A stretch of 28,595 nucleotides of DNA from CAZVEV01 sp964625865 (lineage in GTDB: Bacteria > Planctomycetota > Phycisphaerae > SM23-33): NCBI GenBank assembly GCA_964625865.1, contig CAZVEV010000049.1, positions 1 through 28,595 of the forward strand, given 5' to 3'. Position numbers and translations under genes: made by a program. The notes under the pieces are model-generated. The model was given only the letters and a program-made list of their open reading frames with translations, was not told the origin of the DNA and made no database searches. Shown piece after piece: positions 1 through 8,462 of the stretch. How positions within the stretch are numbered: position 1 is the first letter of the stretch; each line of letters starts with the position of its first letter.

Positions 1-47
1 AAGCGGCAACCACGTTGTCTCGATTCGACAAGTCGTGGTTGCCGCTT
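1..47. repeat. Hairpin-forming inverted repeat at window edge
   Basis: Bases 1-14 are perfectly complementary to 34-47. The stem continues inward with five more pairs (15-19 with 27-31) after a two-base bulge, leaving a seven-base loop. The element may extend left of the window. The following bases (about 56-81) share the words CCACGGCACCC and CTTCGCTCCGC with the right arm of the repeat at 9129-9239, so the two may be related. Whether it acts as a terminator for an upstream gene cannot be judged from here. Confidence 0.7.
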
Positions 48-105
48 CGCGTCAAGCCACGGCACCCAGCTTCGCTCCGCTAACTACCGCACCCGCAGTC
101 ACCGA

Positions 106-134
106 TTGACCGGCGCATCGGGGCGGTGTCTAAT
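106..134 (+). promoter_or_regulatory. Candidate sigma70-type promoter of purN
   Basis: TTGACC (106-111) is followed after exactly 17 bases by TCTAAT (129-134). Each hexamer differs from the consensus at one position. Transcription would start near 141, leaving a leader of about 40 bases before the purN ATG at 183. Seen by eye only. Confidence 0.55.
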
Positions 135-182
135 CTGGGCCATCGGGCGCGGCGAGACCGCGCACCGCGAAAGGGCCCTGAC

Positions 183-827
183 ATGACAGACACCACGGTA
201 CGGTTGGGCGTGTTGCTCAGCGGCGGAGGGCGGACGCTGCTGAACATCCTGGACGAGATCAGCGCCGGTCGCCTCGACGCGACGGTCACCTGCGTGATCG
301 CTTCGCGAGAGTGCAAGGGCATCGAGCGAAGTCAGGCCGCCGGGCTCGACGTAACGGTCGTGCCGTACAAGTCCTTCAAGCGTGACGACGGTACGGCTGA
401 CACGGGCGCCTACTCAGCCGCCCTGGCCGATGTGCTCGACGCGGCGGGCGTGGACCTCGTGATCCAGGCGGGGTTCCTGAGCTTGTGGCACATCCCGCCG
501 CAGTACGAGGGCAAGGTGATGAACATCCATCCGGCGCTGCTGCCGGCGTTCGGGGGGCACGGGATGTACGGGCATCACGTGCACGAGGCCGTCCTCGCCG
601 CCGGGTGCAAGGTCTCCGGCTGCACCGTCCACTTCGTAACCAACGAATACGACTCGGGCCCGATCATCGTCCAGCGGACGGCCCCCGCATACGACACCGA
701 CGACGCGGACGCACTGGCCGACCGCGTCTTCGTCGAGGAGTGCAAGGCCTTCCCCGAGGCGATTGCCCTGTTCGGCGCCGACCGCCTGACCATCGACGGG
801 CAGATCGTCCGCGTCGCGCCGGGCTAG
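183..827 (+). CDS. purN: Phosphoribosylglycinamide formyltransferase (PurN)
   Basis: Cytoplasmic enzyme of de novo purine synthesis. It transfers the formyl group of 10-formyl-THF to glycinamide ribonucleotide. The 214-residue product matches the usual family length. The N-terminal beta strand and phosphate-binding loop (GVLLSGGGRTLL, about residues 9-20) and the catalytic triad are visible: N114 and H116 in NIHPALLPAFGGHG, and D157 in EYDSGPII. These correspond to the Asn-His-Asp of the E. coli enzyme. The ATG at 183 was chosen because it has an AAAGGG ribosome-binding sequence just upstream and starts directly before the first core strand; an open frame reaches back to 126 but adds unconserved basic sequence. 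It has its own promoter candidate (106-134) and is followed by the hairpin repeat at 832-918, so it is probably monocistronic. Confidence 0.95.
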   Translation: MTDTTVRLGVLLSGGGRTLLNILDEISAGRLDATVTCVIASRECKGIERSQAAGLDVTVVPYKSFKRDDGTADTGAYSAALADVLDAAGVDLVIQAGFLSLWHIPPQYEGKVMNIHPALLPAFGGHGMYGHHVHEAVLAAGCKVSGCTVHFVTNEYDSGPIIVQRTAPAYDTDDADALADRVFVEECKAFPEAIALFGADRLTIDGQIVRVAPG

Positions 828-831
828 TAGT

Positions 832-918
832 GTAGACGCGGCATCTTGCCGCTTTGAAGAAGACCGTCTGCACAGGATTCGATCGCATGTCCACAACGCG
901 GCAAGATGCCGCGTCTAC
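832..918. repeat. Inverted repeat with perfect 21-bp arms (type B)
   Basis: The arms 832-852 and 898-918 are exact reverse complements, separated by 45 bases. The outer ends read GTAG and CTAC. A single arm of the same sequence with one mismatch occurs at 6773-6793. The element starts four bases after the purN stop. It lies inside an open frame that runs into the alpha-2-macroglobulin gene, but I do not think it is translated. Confidence 0.85.
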
Positions 919-1036
919 GCCAAAGTCGCCCGCGTCCCACCCAAACAGGGGAACCGCGGGAGCAGTTGCGAGTCCAACTTTCCAGACGCTGTTCCGCGCT
1001 CGATTGCCATCCGCACCTGCTGACCGAGGCCACGAC

Positions 1037-4000
1037 ATGATGTATCATCGACTGTTCCCCGTCACCGCCGCGGTTCTACTCCTGCTCCAACTCGGGTGCG
1101 ACCCCGCCCGAACGTCGCCATCGCCGCCGCCCCCGGCGGCGCCGCTTGCGGCTTCGCACATCCAACCGCCACCGGATCCCCCTGCGCCCACCCCCAAGCC
1201 CGTCGCGAAGCCCACCCCGCCGCCCGCGCCCACCCCCGCCGAAACGGAGTTCATCGCCACGTTCAAAGCCGAGTTTGCCGAAGCAAGCGACATCGCGGCC
1301 AAGCTGACGGCCGTTCGGACCCTCGCGGCCGGCTGCCGGGACACCGTCCTGCCGACCGAAGCGCGATACCTGCTGGCCCTGGACCTGGTGCGAAAGCACC
1401 TGACGTGGCACGTCCGCGCGGCGGCCGACGTGGGCGGGCGCGAGATGCTCAAAGTGCTCAGGCAGCGGCGCCTGCGGACCAGCCTGAACCAGTGGCGATG
1501 GGACAACGCCCACACCGGCGAGCCGTGGATGCTCGACATGCTTCCCGCCGCCCAGGCCCGGTCGCTGCAGCAGGCGGCCGCCGCCCTGGCCCGGACGCTG
1601 GGGCGCCCGGATCGCGCGGGGGCCATCCGGCGATACTGGCGGATCCGCGACGCGAGCCACCGCGACGTGGTTCGCGCGACCAGACTGCTGGCCGGTCTGC
1701 CCGACGCCAACGCCCGCCGCTGGCTGGCGGAGATCCGGCGGAACAATACCGTCGTGACGATGGACGTCTGCGGAGGGTATCCGAAGGACAGGCCAGGCCC
1801 GGTCGTCCTCGACGTCCGCAACGCCGAGAACGTGTCGTTCAAGCTCTACCGGGTACGGTCGGCCCAGGAACTCGTCGCCGTCAGCGACCGGATCGGCAGG
1901 GACTACATGTATCGCGACTACGGCCTGCAGGACCACGGCGGCTGGGAGATCCTCCAGCAGATGGACAGACTGAGCCGCCACGCCGAGTGGGCCGACTTCG
2001 CCGACGACGAAGCCCATCCCCTGCCCTGGGCTGCAGTCAAGAGCAACCTGGTCGTCGCGTGGGAGGCCCACGTGGGCGCACTCAAGATGGTCCGCCGCCC
2101 GCGATCGAGTTACCAGGAGACGTTGGACGACGGCTGGGACAACCATCCGCAGGGCGTCTTCTTCGACGACGCCTGCCGTCGCCATGAACTGCGCATCGTC
2201 AAGGACTACCGCCCGGAGCCCGGCAGCGACAGCGCGTGGGTCTGCGACCGCGTGGTGGACATCCCGGCCAGCGGACTGGCCCGGGCCGGGGCCTACGTCC
2301 TGGTTGCCGAGGCCAACGGTCAGCGGGCTGTCGCGCCCATCGTCGTCGAGCCGCTGAGCCTGACGCTTCGCCGCTGCCGCGACGGCGTGTTCGTGATGGT
2401 CAGCACGCCCGACGGGTCCAGGGGCGTGGGCGGGGCGACGGTTCACGCGTGGCAAATGCTTAATCGCCCCAAGACCCGCGCCGATGGGGCCACCTTCGCC
2501 AAAGTCCTCGCAACCGGCGCCAGGTCTGTCATCGTCGAATCGGACGGCAGATACGCTATCGGCGGCTTCGGGCGCCTCTTCGAGGGACTCTATTACACCT
2601 TCAACCGCCGCATGTCCGGCATGAAGCGGATGGTCGAGAGGCTCCGGCGGGCGGCGCGTCCGGCCCGAGACGGCTGGCCCAAGGTCTACGCCGACCGGAC
2701 CATCCTGGCCGCATACACCGACCGCCCCGTCTACCGCCCGGGCCAGACCGTGCGGTTCAAGCTCATCGCCCGCAAGGCCGCCAAGGTCCCCTGGTCCGCC
2801 TCGGCGCCCGACCTGCCCGACACCTTTCGCGCCGAGGACTTCGACGCGCCGCTGAGGCTGTCGCTGCCTGCCGAGGGCACGGCCCTGCCCTACCAACTCA
2901 TCGACCCCCGCGGTCGGGCTGTGGCAGCCGGCACGCTGACGCTGAACGACTACGGCACGGCGGCGGGCCAGGCAACGCTGGGAGCCGAAGCGGCGCTGGG
3001 CGAGTACTCGCTGCGCATCGCGGTCGACGGCACGCGACGCATCGTGCCGGACGTGTTTGCCGTCAAGGCCTTCCGGCGGCCGAACGTCCTGTTCGCCATC
3101 GCCGGCGTACCGGACGTGATACGCCAGCCCGTCCCCGTCAAGCTGGCCGTTGCGGGGGAGTATGGATTCGGCAAGCCGTTGGCCGGGGCGAAGGTCGAGG
3201 CGCGCCTCGTTCGCGGAAGCCACTGGCTCGTCCGCAGCCGCGCGTCGGGCACGCTGGACGCCAAAGGTCACGCGTCGCTGACGCTGCACATCCCGCCTGA
3301 CCTGGCCGCCGGCGACTATGCCGTCATCTGCACGCTCACCGACGCGAGCGGACGCACCGTGACAAAGTCCCGCCCCTGCCGGATCGAACTTCCCGGAGCC
3401 GCAGCCGCCGTATCGGGCGTCTCGGCCCTGCCGAGGTTCGTGCCCGCGGGCAAGACGGTGTCCGTCGAGACAACGTCCGGGAAGATCGTCGCAACCCAAT
3501 GGCGCGGCGGGGGCGAGCGGAAACGAGAGGTCGCCTTCACCCCCAACGCCGCCGGACGGGCCGCCGTGACGCTGACCCACCCGGGCTGGTACACGCTGAC
3601 TGACGGCAAGACCGAGGCCAGGCTCTTCGTCTACGGCGGCACGGACCCGCCGGACGCCACCCGATATGAACCGGTCAAGAAAGCCCGAACCGACGAGCCG
3701 CGTAGCCGGACCAAGCACCTGCCTGCCGGCAGCCAGCCCCAATGGGTCAATCTCACGCGGTACATGGGCGAAGACGGCACGGAAGATGACCGCGACTACG
3801 AAGGCGACTGGGACGAGGCCTGGAACGACGAGGCCGACGAGGTCCTCGCGCTGTTCGAGGGGCATCACGCGGAGGTCGGCAGGACCGTGCGCGTGCTGGT
3901 CTACACCCCCCACCGCTCCGCACGCCTCCTGCTGACACTCGAGGGCCGCACCGTAGCCGACTACCACATCGTCACCGTCGGCGCCGCTGACAGCGCGTAT

Positions 4001-6676
4001 CACGTGGTTGAACTGCCCATCACGCGTCGCCACGTGCCGAACGTCTACCTCCGCGGCCGACTGCTCTGGGCGTCAGACGAGTGGGCCCGCCCGCTCAAGG
4101 CCCAGGAGGAGAAGCTCAAGGAACTTGCGGAACTCGAACAGGCATTGGCCGACGACGACGGCAGCGAGGATCCGCGCTGGTGTCGCATCGACGTGCTCGA
4201 CCCGAACCCCCCGAGCGCCGAGCGCCTGAAGGTCAGCGTCAAGACCGATCGGGCGCAGTATCGTCCGGGCCGAAAGGTCAGCGTAACGCTGCACGTGACG
4301 GACATGCAAGGCAAGGGCCGACAGGCCGAGGTCTCCCTGGGGGCCGTCGACGAGAGCGTTTACAGCTTCGGCGAAGACGCGCTGTCGAGCCTGGCCGGCG
4401 CGTTTTCGCGGATCGCCCCGCCGCGACGCTACCTGCAGAAGAAATGGCGCAGCTACCGCTCCGAGCAGTGGTCTGCCGATCGGCCGGCCCGGCGGGTAGA
4501 GCAGATCCAGCGGGCGGCTGAGGCTCTGAAACAGCTCCAGGATGCGGCGCAGGCGGTCGCGGAGGTCTCTCGCGACGCGCCGACCCTCGCCGCGGCGCCG
4601 GGTACAGCGGGGGGCGAGGCGCGACGTCGAGCGAGGTTGGCGCAGCTTGGCCAGATGCCGGTCGGCACGCTGGCGTCGGCCCGCCTCCGGACGGACTTCC
4701 GCGCCACCGCCGCCTGGATGCCGCAACTGCGGACCGACGCGTCGGGCGTGGCGCGAGCAAGCTTCGCCCTGCCGGATTCGCTGACGGCCTATCGCCTGTC
4801 GGCCGTCGCGCTGACGAAGGACACCCGCATCGGCACGGGGCGAGCCGGGATTACCGTCACGATGCCGCTGTCGGCCCAAGTCTTCCTTCCGCGATTCGCC
4901 GTAGAGAACGATCGCCTGCAGGCGGTGGCGCTGATACACAACACCTCGTCGAAGCCCAGGACCTGCGACATCGCGTGGGAGGTCTCCGGTGCTTCAGCAG
5001 CCGGCGCCAAGACCGGCAAGCTCCTTGTCCCGGCCCGCGGGACGGCCCGTGCGGGTCTGTGGATCGTCACCGACACGGTCGGGCGTGCGACGGTCACCTT
5101 CCGCGCCGGCGACGCGACGGACACCGACGCCGAGCGCCGCAGCCTCGACGTCTATCCCCTCGGACGCGAGCGTCGCGTCGCATTGAACGGCCAGTTCACC
5201 GGCCGCAAGGTCCTGGCCCTGCCGCGGGGCTTCGTTGCGGGGGACCTGGCGATCACCCTTGCGCGGTCCGAGGCGCTGGGGGCGCTGGACGGGCTGGGCT
5301 ATCTCGTGGGCTATCCCTACGGGTGCGTCGAGCAGACGATGAGCCGGTTCCTGCCGGCGGTGATGGTGCAGCGTGCGGCCGACGACGTCGCAGCCGCCCT
5401 GGATCCCGACGTGCGGCGCAAGCTGCCCGACGTGCTGGCTCGTGGGCTGGCAAGGCTCTACAACTTCCAGCACGCCGACGGCGGGTGGGGATGGTGGGAA
5501 AAGGACAAGACCAACGATCGCATGACGGTGTACGTAGTCTACGGCCTGGCACGGTGTCGCGCGGGCGGGACGACCGTTGACTCCGACGTGCTGCGCCGCG
5601 GCTGTGAGTACCTGCTCGGACGACTGGCCGCGGCCGGCACGAAGGCCAAGGGCGCCCCGGCATCGCTGAGCGCCGACCTGCAGGCCCGGGCGCACCTGGC
5701 GCTGGCCCTTGCGGGTCGGGCCGACCGGACCCTGCTCGTCAACGGCGCGAAAGCCGCTGAGACCGACGCCACCGCGCAGGCACGATGCAACCTTGCCCTG
5801 GCGTGCACGGAGATGAAGCTGCCCGCGCGGGCCAAGGCGCTGTGGCACGCCGCGGCCGGGCGGGAGCCGAAGGCGACGGGCGATATCGCGCTGAAGCTGA
5901 TGACGGCCGCCGCGATGTCGGCCCCGCCGGGGCAGCGGGGCCCGATCGTCTCGGCGCTGCTGGCCCGGAAGAAGGGGCACCGGTGGCAGAGCACGCGGGC
6001 GACGAGTTGGGCGATCGAAGCGCTGTCGAGCGAGTTGACGGCCGCTGCGGGCGGCGAGCCGGCCAAGGGTGTGACCGTACGGGTCGGCGGCAAGACGGTG
6101 TTGAACGTCACCGGTGCCGCGGAGCTGCGGAAGCTCGTGCATCGCGTGCGCCTGGCCCGCCCGGCCTTGCCGAACACCGAAGCCCTGCCCATCGAACTGC
6201 AGGTCGACTGCGACGGGCCGGTTAACTTCTCGCTGACGGCGGTCGGCACGCAACGGCTGGACAAGGTCGAGCCGATCGGCACGTCCATCAGGATGACCCG
6301 CCGATACGCGGAGGTCGGGGGCAAGCCGCTGGGGGGGGCGGTGAAGGTCGGCCGGGCGGTGGCCGTCCACGTGACGGTCGAACTGGCCGAGGCCCAACAG
6401 TACGTGATCGTGGAGGACCGCAGGCCCACGGGCATGGAGTTCGCCCACGACCGCCTGCTCGGCCCGGCCGCCTCACGAGCGGCGAACGTCGAGTTCCGCG
6501 ACGATCGCGTGTGTGCGTTCTTCACGGACCTGCCGGCCGGCAAGCATGAACTGGTCTACGTCCTCCGCGCCGAAACGCCCTGGACCGGCCACGTCCTGCC
6601 CGGCGCAGCGTATCCCATGTACAAGGAGACCGTCCGCGGCGAGACTGCCGCCGCCCGCCTGACCGTCGTGCCGTGA
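1037..6676 (+). CDS. Alpha-2-macroglobulin family lipoprotein with intact thioester
   Basis: Large exported protein of 1879 residues. Bacterial alpha-2-macroglobulins are thought to trap foreign proteases in the periplasm by covalent thioester coupling. The N-terminus is a lipoprotein signal ending LQLGC (lipidated Cys21), followed by a Pro/Ala-rich tether (about 25-65). Macroglobulin domains are recognised by YRPGQ near residue 566 and YRPGR near 1075, the latter followed by SLGAVDESVYSF. A charged Ala-rich stretch (about 1155-1210) sits where a bait region would be. The A2M core follows (AAWMPQLRTD, about 1225). The thioester motif is GCVEQ, with C1430 and Q1433, followed by an alpha/alpha-toroid-like domain containing GGWGWW. 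The ATG at 1037 was chosen because it starts the signal peptide; upstream codons would be read from a hairpin repeat. No penicillin-binding protein 1C gene, a frequent partner, is adjacent. The lipobox is slightly atypical (Gln at -3). Confidence 0.9.
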   Translation: MMYHRLFPVTAAVLLLLQLGCDPARTSPSPPPPAAPLAASHIQPPPDPPAPTPKPVAKPTPPPAPTPAETEFIATFKAEFAEASDIAAKLTAVRTLAAGCRDTVLPTEARYLLALDLVRKHLTWHVRAAADVGGREMLKVLRQRRLRTSLNQWRWDNAHTGEPWMLDMLPAAQARSLQQAAAALARTLGRPDRAGAIRRYWRIRDASHRDVVRATRLLAGLPDANARRWLAEIRRNNTVVTMDVCGGYPKDRPGPVVLDVRNAENVSFKLYRVRSAQELVAVSDRIGRDYMYRDYGLQDHGGWEILQQMDRLSRHAEWADFADDEAHPLPWAAVKSNLVVAWEAHVGALKMVRRPRSSYQETLDDGWDNHPQGVFFDDACRRHELRIVKDYRPEPGSDSAWVCDRVVDIPASGLARAGAYVLVAEANGQRAVAPIVVEPLSLTLRRCRDGVFVMVSTPDGSRGVGGATVHAWQMLNRPKTRADGATFAKVLATGARSVIVESDGRYAIGGFGRLFEGLYYTFNRRMSGMKRMVERLRRAARPARDGWPKVYADRTILAAYTDRPVYRPGQTVRFKLIARKAAKVPWSASAPDLPDTFRAEDFDAPLRLSLPAEGTALPYQLIDPRGRAVAAGTLTLNDYGTAAGQATLGAEAALGEYSLRIAVDGTRRIVPDVFAVKAFRRPNVLFAIAGVPDVIRQPVPVKLAVAGEYGFGKPLAGAKVEARLVRGSHWLVRSRASGTLDAKGHASLTLHIPPDLAAGDYAVICTLTDASGRTVTKSRPCRIELPGAAAAVSGVSALPRFVPAGKTVSVETTSGKIVATQWRGGGERKREVAFTPNAAGRAAVTLTHPGWYTLTDGKTEARLFVYGGTDPPDATRYEPVKKARTDEPRSRTKHLPAGSQPQWVNLTRYMGEDGTEDDRDYEGDWDEAWNDEADEVLALFEGHHAEVGRTVRVLVYTPHRSARLLLTLEGRTVADYHIVTVGAADSAYHVVELPITRRHVPNVYLRGRLLWASDEWARPLKAQEEKLKELAELEQALADDDGSEDPRWCRIDVLDPNPPSAERLKVSVKTDRAQYRPGRKVSVTLHVTDMQGKGRQAEVSLGAVDESVYSFGEDALSSLAGAFSRIAPPRRYLQKKWRSYRSEQWSADRPARRVEQIQRAAEALKQLQDAAQAVAEVSRDAPTLAAAPGTAGGEARRRARLAQLGQMPVGTLASARLRTDFRATAAWMPQLRTDASGVARASFALPDSLTAYRLSAVALTKDTRIGTGRAGITVTMPLSAQVFLPRFAVENDRLQAVALIHNTSSKPRTCDIAWEVSGASAAGAKTGKLLVPARGTARAGLWIVTDTVGRATVTFRAGDATDTDAERRSLDVYPLGRERRVALNGQFTGRKVLALPRGFVAGDLAITLARSEALGALDGLGYLVGYPYGCVEQTMSRFLPAVMVQRAADDVAAALDPDVRRKLPDVLARGLARLYNFQHADGGWGWWEKDKTNDRMTVYVVYGLARCRAGGTTVDSDVLRRGCEYLLGRLAAAGTKAKGAPASLSADLQARAHLALALAGRADRTLLVNGAKAAETDATAQARCNLALACTEMKLPARAKALWHAAAGREPKATGDIALKLMTAAAMSAPPGQRGPIVSALLARKKGHRWQSTRATSWAIEALSSELTAAAGGEPAKGVTVRVGGKTVLNVTGAAELRKLVHRVRLARPALPNTEALPIELQVDCDGPVNFSLTAVGTQRLDKVEPIGTSIRMTRRYAEVGGKPLGGAVKVGRAVAVHVTVELAEAQQYVIVEDRRPTGMEFAHDRLLGPAASRAANVEFRDDRVCAFFTDLPAGKHELVYVLRAETPWTGHVLPGAAYPMYKETVRGETAAARLTVVP

Positions 6677-6687
6677 GGGCCGAATCC

Positions 6688-6761
6688 GTAGGGCGTGCAA
6701 CTCGCTTGCACGCGGAACGAACAGTGCAATCGTTCCGCGTGCAACGAGGTGCACGCTCTAC
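6688..6761. repeat. Inverted repeat, type A, copy 1
   Basis: Two arms of about 31 bases pair with one single-base indel and few mismatches. The outer ends are GTAG and CTAC, and the inner ends read GGAACG and CGTTCC. Near-identical copies occur at 10093-10165 and, cut by the window edge, at 28544-28595. This copy lies between the convergent alpha-2-macroglobulin and aldolase genes and could work as a two-way terminator, although there is no T-run. Confidence 0.85.
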
Positions 6762-6772
6762 CGCTACTGAAC

Positions 6773-6793
6773 GCGGCAGGATGCCGCGTCTAC
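6773..6793. repeat. Solo arm of type B repeat
   Basis: Twenty of 21 bases match the right arm of the hairpin at 832-918. No opposite arm is present nearby; its expected place is occupied by the type A element at 6688-6761. It ends one base before the aldolase stop codon on the minus strand. This suggests a partly deleted element or an arm that moved alone. Confidence 0.75.
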
Positions 6794-6794
6794 G

Positions 6795-7445
6795 CTACCC
6801 GTCGAGGCCGGCAACCATCTCGACCACGGCGCGGGCGTTGGCTTCGATGAGGTCCCAGTTGCCTTCGGCGATGTCGGAGCGTTTGGCGACCCAGGACCCG
6901 CCGACGGCCAGCACGGCCGGGCTGGCGAGGTACGTCGGGGCGTTGCCGACGTTGATCCCGCCGGTGGGCAGGAACTTGACGCCGGTGTGGCCGTAGGGTC
7001 CGGCGAGGCTCTTGAGCAGCTTCATGCCGCCGGCGGCTTCGGCGGGGAAGTACTTCAGCACGGTCAGGCCCATGCCCAGGGCGGCCTCCACGTCGCTGGG
7101 CGTCATCACGCCGGGAGCGAACGGAAAGCCGATCCGCTGGGCCTCGGCGACGACCGCCGGGTTCAGGCCCGGCGCCACGCCGAAGGCCGCCCCGCACTCG
7201 GCGGCGCGGTTGAGGTCCTCGACGTTCAGGATCGTGCCCGCCCCCACCAGCAGGTCGGGGCGCTCGGCTTTGAGGGTCTGCATGACCTCGGGGGCCGCCG
7301 CGGTGCGGAAGGTGATTTCAGCAATGGGCAGGCCGCCCGCGGTCAGCGCGTCGGCCAGCGGCAAGGCGGAGGCGGCATCGTCAATCGCCACGACCGGTAT
7401 CACGCCCAACTTGCCCAGGGTCTCGTGCAGTTCGTTTGCGTTCAT
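6795..7445 (-). CDS. eda: KDPG/KHG-type aldolase
   Basis: Class I aldolase of 216 residues, the usual size, that cleaves 2-keto-3-deoxy-6-phosphogluconate (or the related 6-phosphogalactonate or ketohydroxyglutarate) to pyruvate and an aldehyde. Visible family features are E43 and R47 in AEITFRT, T71 in VGAGTILN, the Schiff-base lysine K131 in VLKYFPAE, and the phosphate-binding stretch PTGGIN. The ATG at 7445 has AAAAGGA upstream with normal spacing; an ATG at 7496 adds an unconserved 17-residue tail. It is the last gene of a minus-strand run (isomerase, dehydrogenase, aldolase) with a 60-bp gap before it that holds a short GC hairpin. The exact sugar acid cannot be decided from sequence. 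Confidence 0.92.
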   Translation of the reverse strand: MNANELHETLGKLGVIPVVAIDDAASALPLADALTAGGLPIAEITFRTAAAPEVMQTLKAERPDLLVGAGTILNVEDLNRAAECGAAFGVAPGLNPAVVAEAQRIGFPFAPGVMTPSDVEAALGMGLTVLKYFPAEAAGGMKLLKSLAGPYGHTGVKFLPTGGINVGNAPTYLASPAVLAVGGSWVAKRSDIAEGNWDLIEANARAVVEMVAGLDG

Positions 7446-7461
7446 CGTGTGGAGTCCTTTT

Positions 7462-7478
7462 CGCCCCGTCGGGGGGCG
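7462..7478 (-). other. GC-rich hairpin just upstream of the aldolase RBS
   Basis: Six complementary base pairs (7462-7467 with 7473-7478) surround a five-base loop. On the minus strand the stem is directly followed by the AAAAGGA ribosome-binding sequence of the aldolase gene. It could affect translation or mRNA stability within the operon. It is too short to be called a regulator. Confidence 0.35.
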
Positions 7479-7505
7479 TGACAGCGAATCGTCCATCAGT
7501 AATCG

Positions 7506-8450
7506 TCAATCCGGCGCCGGTCCGTTGGCGAGCACCGCGAGCATGTTGTCGACCGCCATCTCCACGGCGCGGGTGACGCTCTCTTCGGTGAAGCCGCCCA
7601 CGTGCGGGGTGGCGATGACGCGGTCGGACTCGACGAGGCGACGGTCGGCGGGAGGCTCCTGGCGGTAGACGTCGGTGGCCAGTCCCGCAACGTGCCCGGT
7701 TTCGATCGCGTCCAGTACGGCGGTGTCGTCTATCAGTTCGGCGCGGGCGGTGTTGACGATGTAGACGCCCTGCTTCATCGACGCGATCGCCTCGGCATCG
7801 ATCAGCGCCGTCCCGTCGGCGGGCGGGGGACAGTGCAGGGAGAGCACGTCGGCGTAGGCCAGCACGCGAGGCAGGTCAGCGTAGGCGAACTTCTCCGACG
7901 GGGCGAACGACTCATCCGCGAACGGATCGGAGGCCAGCACGTCCATGCCGAGCGCCAGCGCAAAGCCGGTCACCAGCTTGCCGATTCTCCCGCACCCGAC
8001 CAGGCCGAGCGTGCGCCCCTCGAGTTCGATGCCCTTCCGCCGCTGCCACGCATCGGCCTTCAGGGCCGCGTCGCTGAACGGAACGGCCCGCACCAGGGCG
8101 AGCATCGACGCCAGGGCCAACTCGGCCACCCCGCGAGCGTTGGCGCCGACGGCGCGGCAGATCGCGATGCTGCGGGCCTCGGCGGCGGCGAGGTCGATCG
8201 TGTCGATGCCCGTCCCGTTGCGGCCGATGACTCTCAGGTGTGGGGCGGCGGCGAGCACGCGGGCGGAGATCCGCTCGACCCCCGCGAGGTAGCCCACGCA
8301 GTCGGGCAGCAGGCGAAGCAGTTCTTCTTCGTCCGGCTGAACGCCCGGGGTGCAGAAGATCACCTCGTAGCCGGCCTCGTCCAGCCGGGCCAGCGCCGGG
8401 TGCCCCCCCCGCGTCAACGACCGTGGTGTGACCAGGATCTTTCGCGCCAT
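7506..8450 (-). CDS. D-isomer-specific 2-hydroxyacid dehydrogenase
   Basis: NAD-dependent oxidoreductase of 314 residues in the phosphoglycerate dehydrogenase-like family. The Rossmann fingerprint is GLVGCGRIG (G152, G154, G157). The catalytic trio is complete: R236 in NTARAELID, E265 in DVYRQEPP and H283 in TPHVGG. The C-terminal regulatory ACT domain of classical SerA is absent, so serine synthesis is not implied. The substrate may be a sugar acid or other 2-hydroxyacid. The start has GGAG nine bases upstream, overlapping the stop codon of the isomerase gene (TAGGAG), with only 12 bp between the two genes, which indicates co-transcription and coupled translation. Confidence 0.9.
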   Translation of the reverse strand: MARKILVTPRSLTRGGHPALARLDEAGYEVIFCTPGVQPDEEELLRLLPDCVGYLAGVERISARVLAAAPHLRVIGRNGTGIDTIDLAAAEARSIAICRAVGANARGVAELALASMLALVRAVPFSDAALKADAWQRRKGIELEGRTLGLVGCGRIGKLVTGFALALGMDVLASDPFADESFAPSEKFAYADLPRVLAYADVLSLHCPPPADGTALIDAEAIASMKQGVYIVNTARAELIDDTAVLDAIETGHVAGLATDVYRQEPPADRRLVESDRVIATPHVGGFTEESVTRAVEMAVDNMLAVLANGPAPD

Positions 8451-8462
8451 CCTCGTCTGCTC

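Noticed and set aside
854..1036. Upstream extension of the alpha-2-macroglobulin gene
   Set aside because: The frame is open, but it reads through the right arm of a hairpin repeat, and the lipoprotein signal peptide begins only at 1037.
1076..4033. 985-codon open frame antisense to the alpha-2-macroglobulin gene
   Set aside because: Long antisense frames are expected opposite GC-rich genes. The product has low-complexity R/G/A/D-rich sequence with no recognisable domain or signal.
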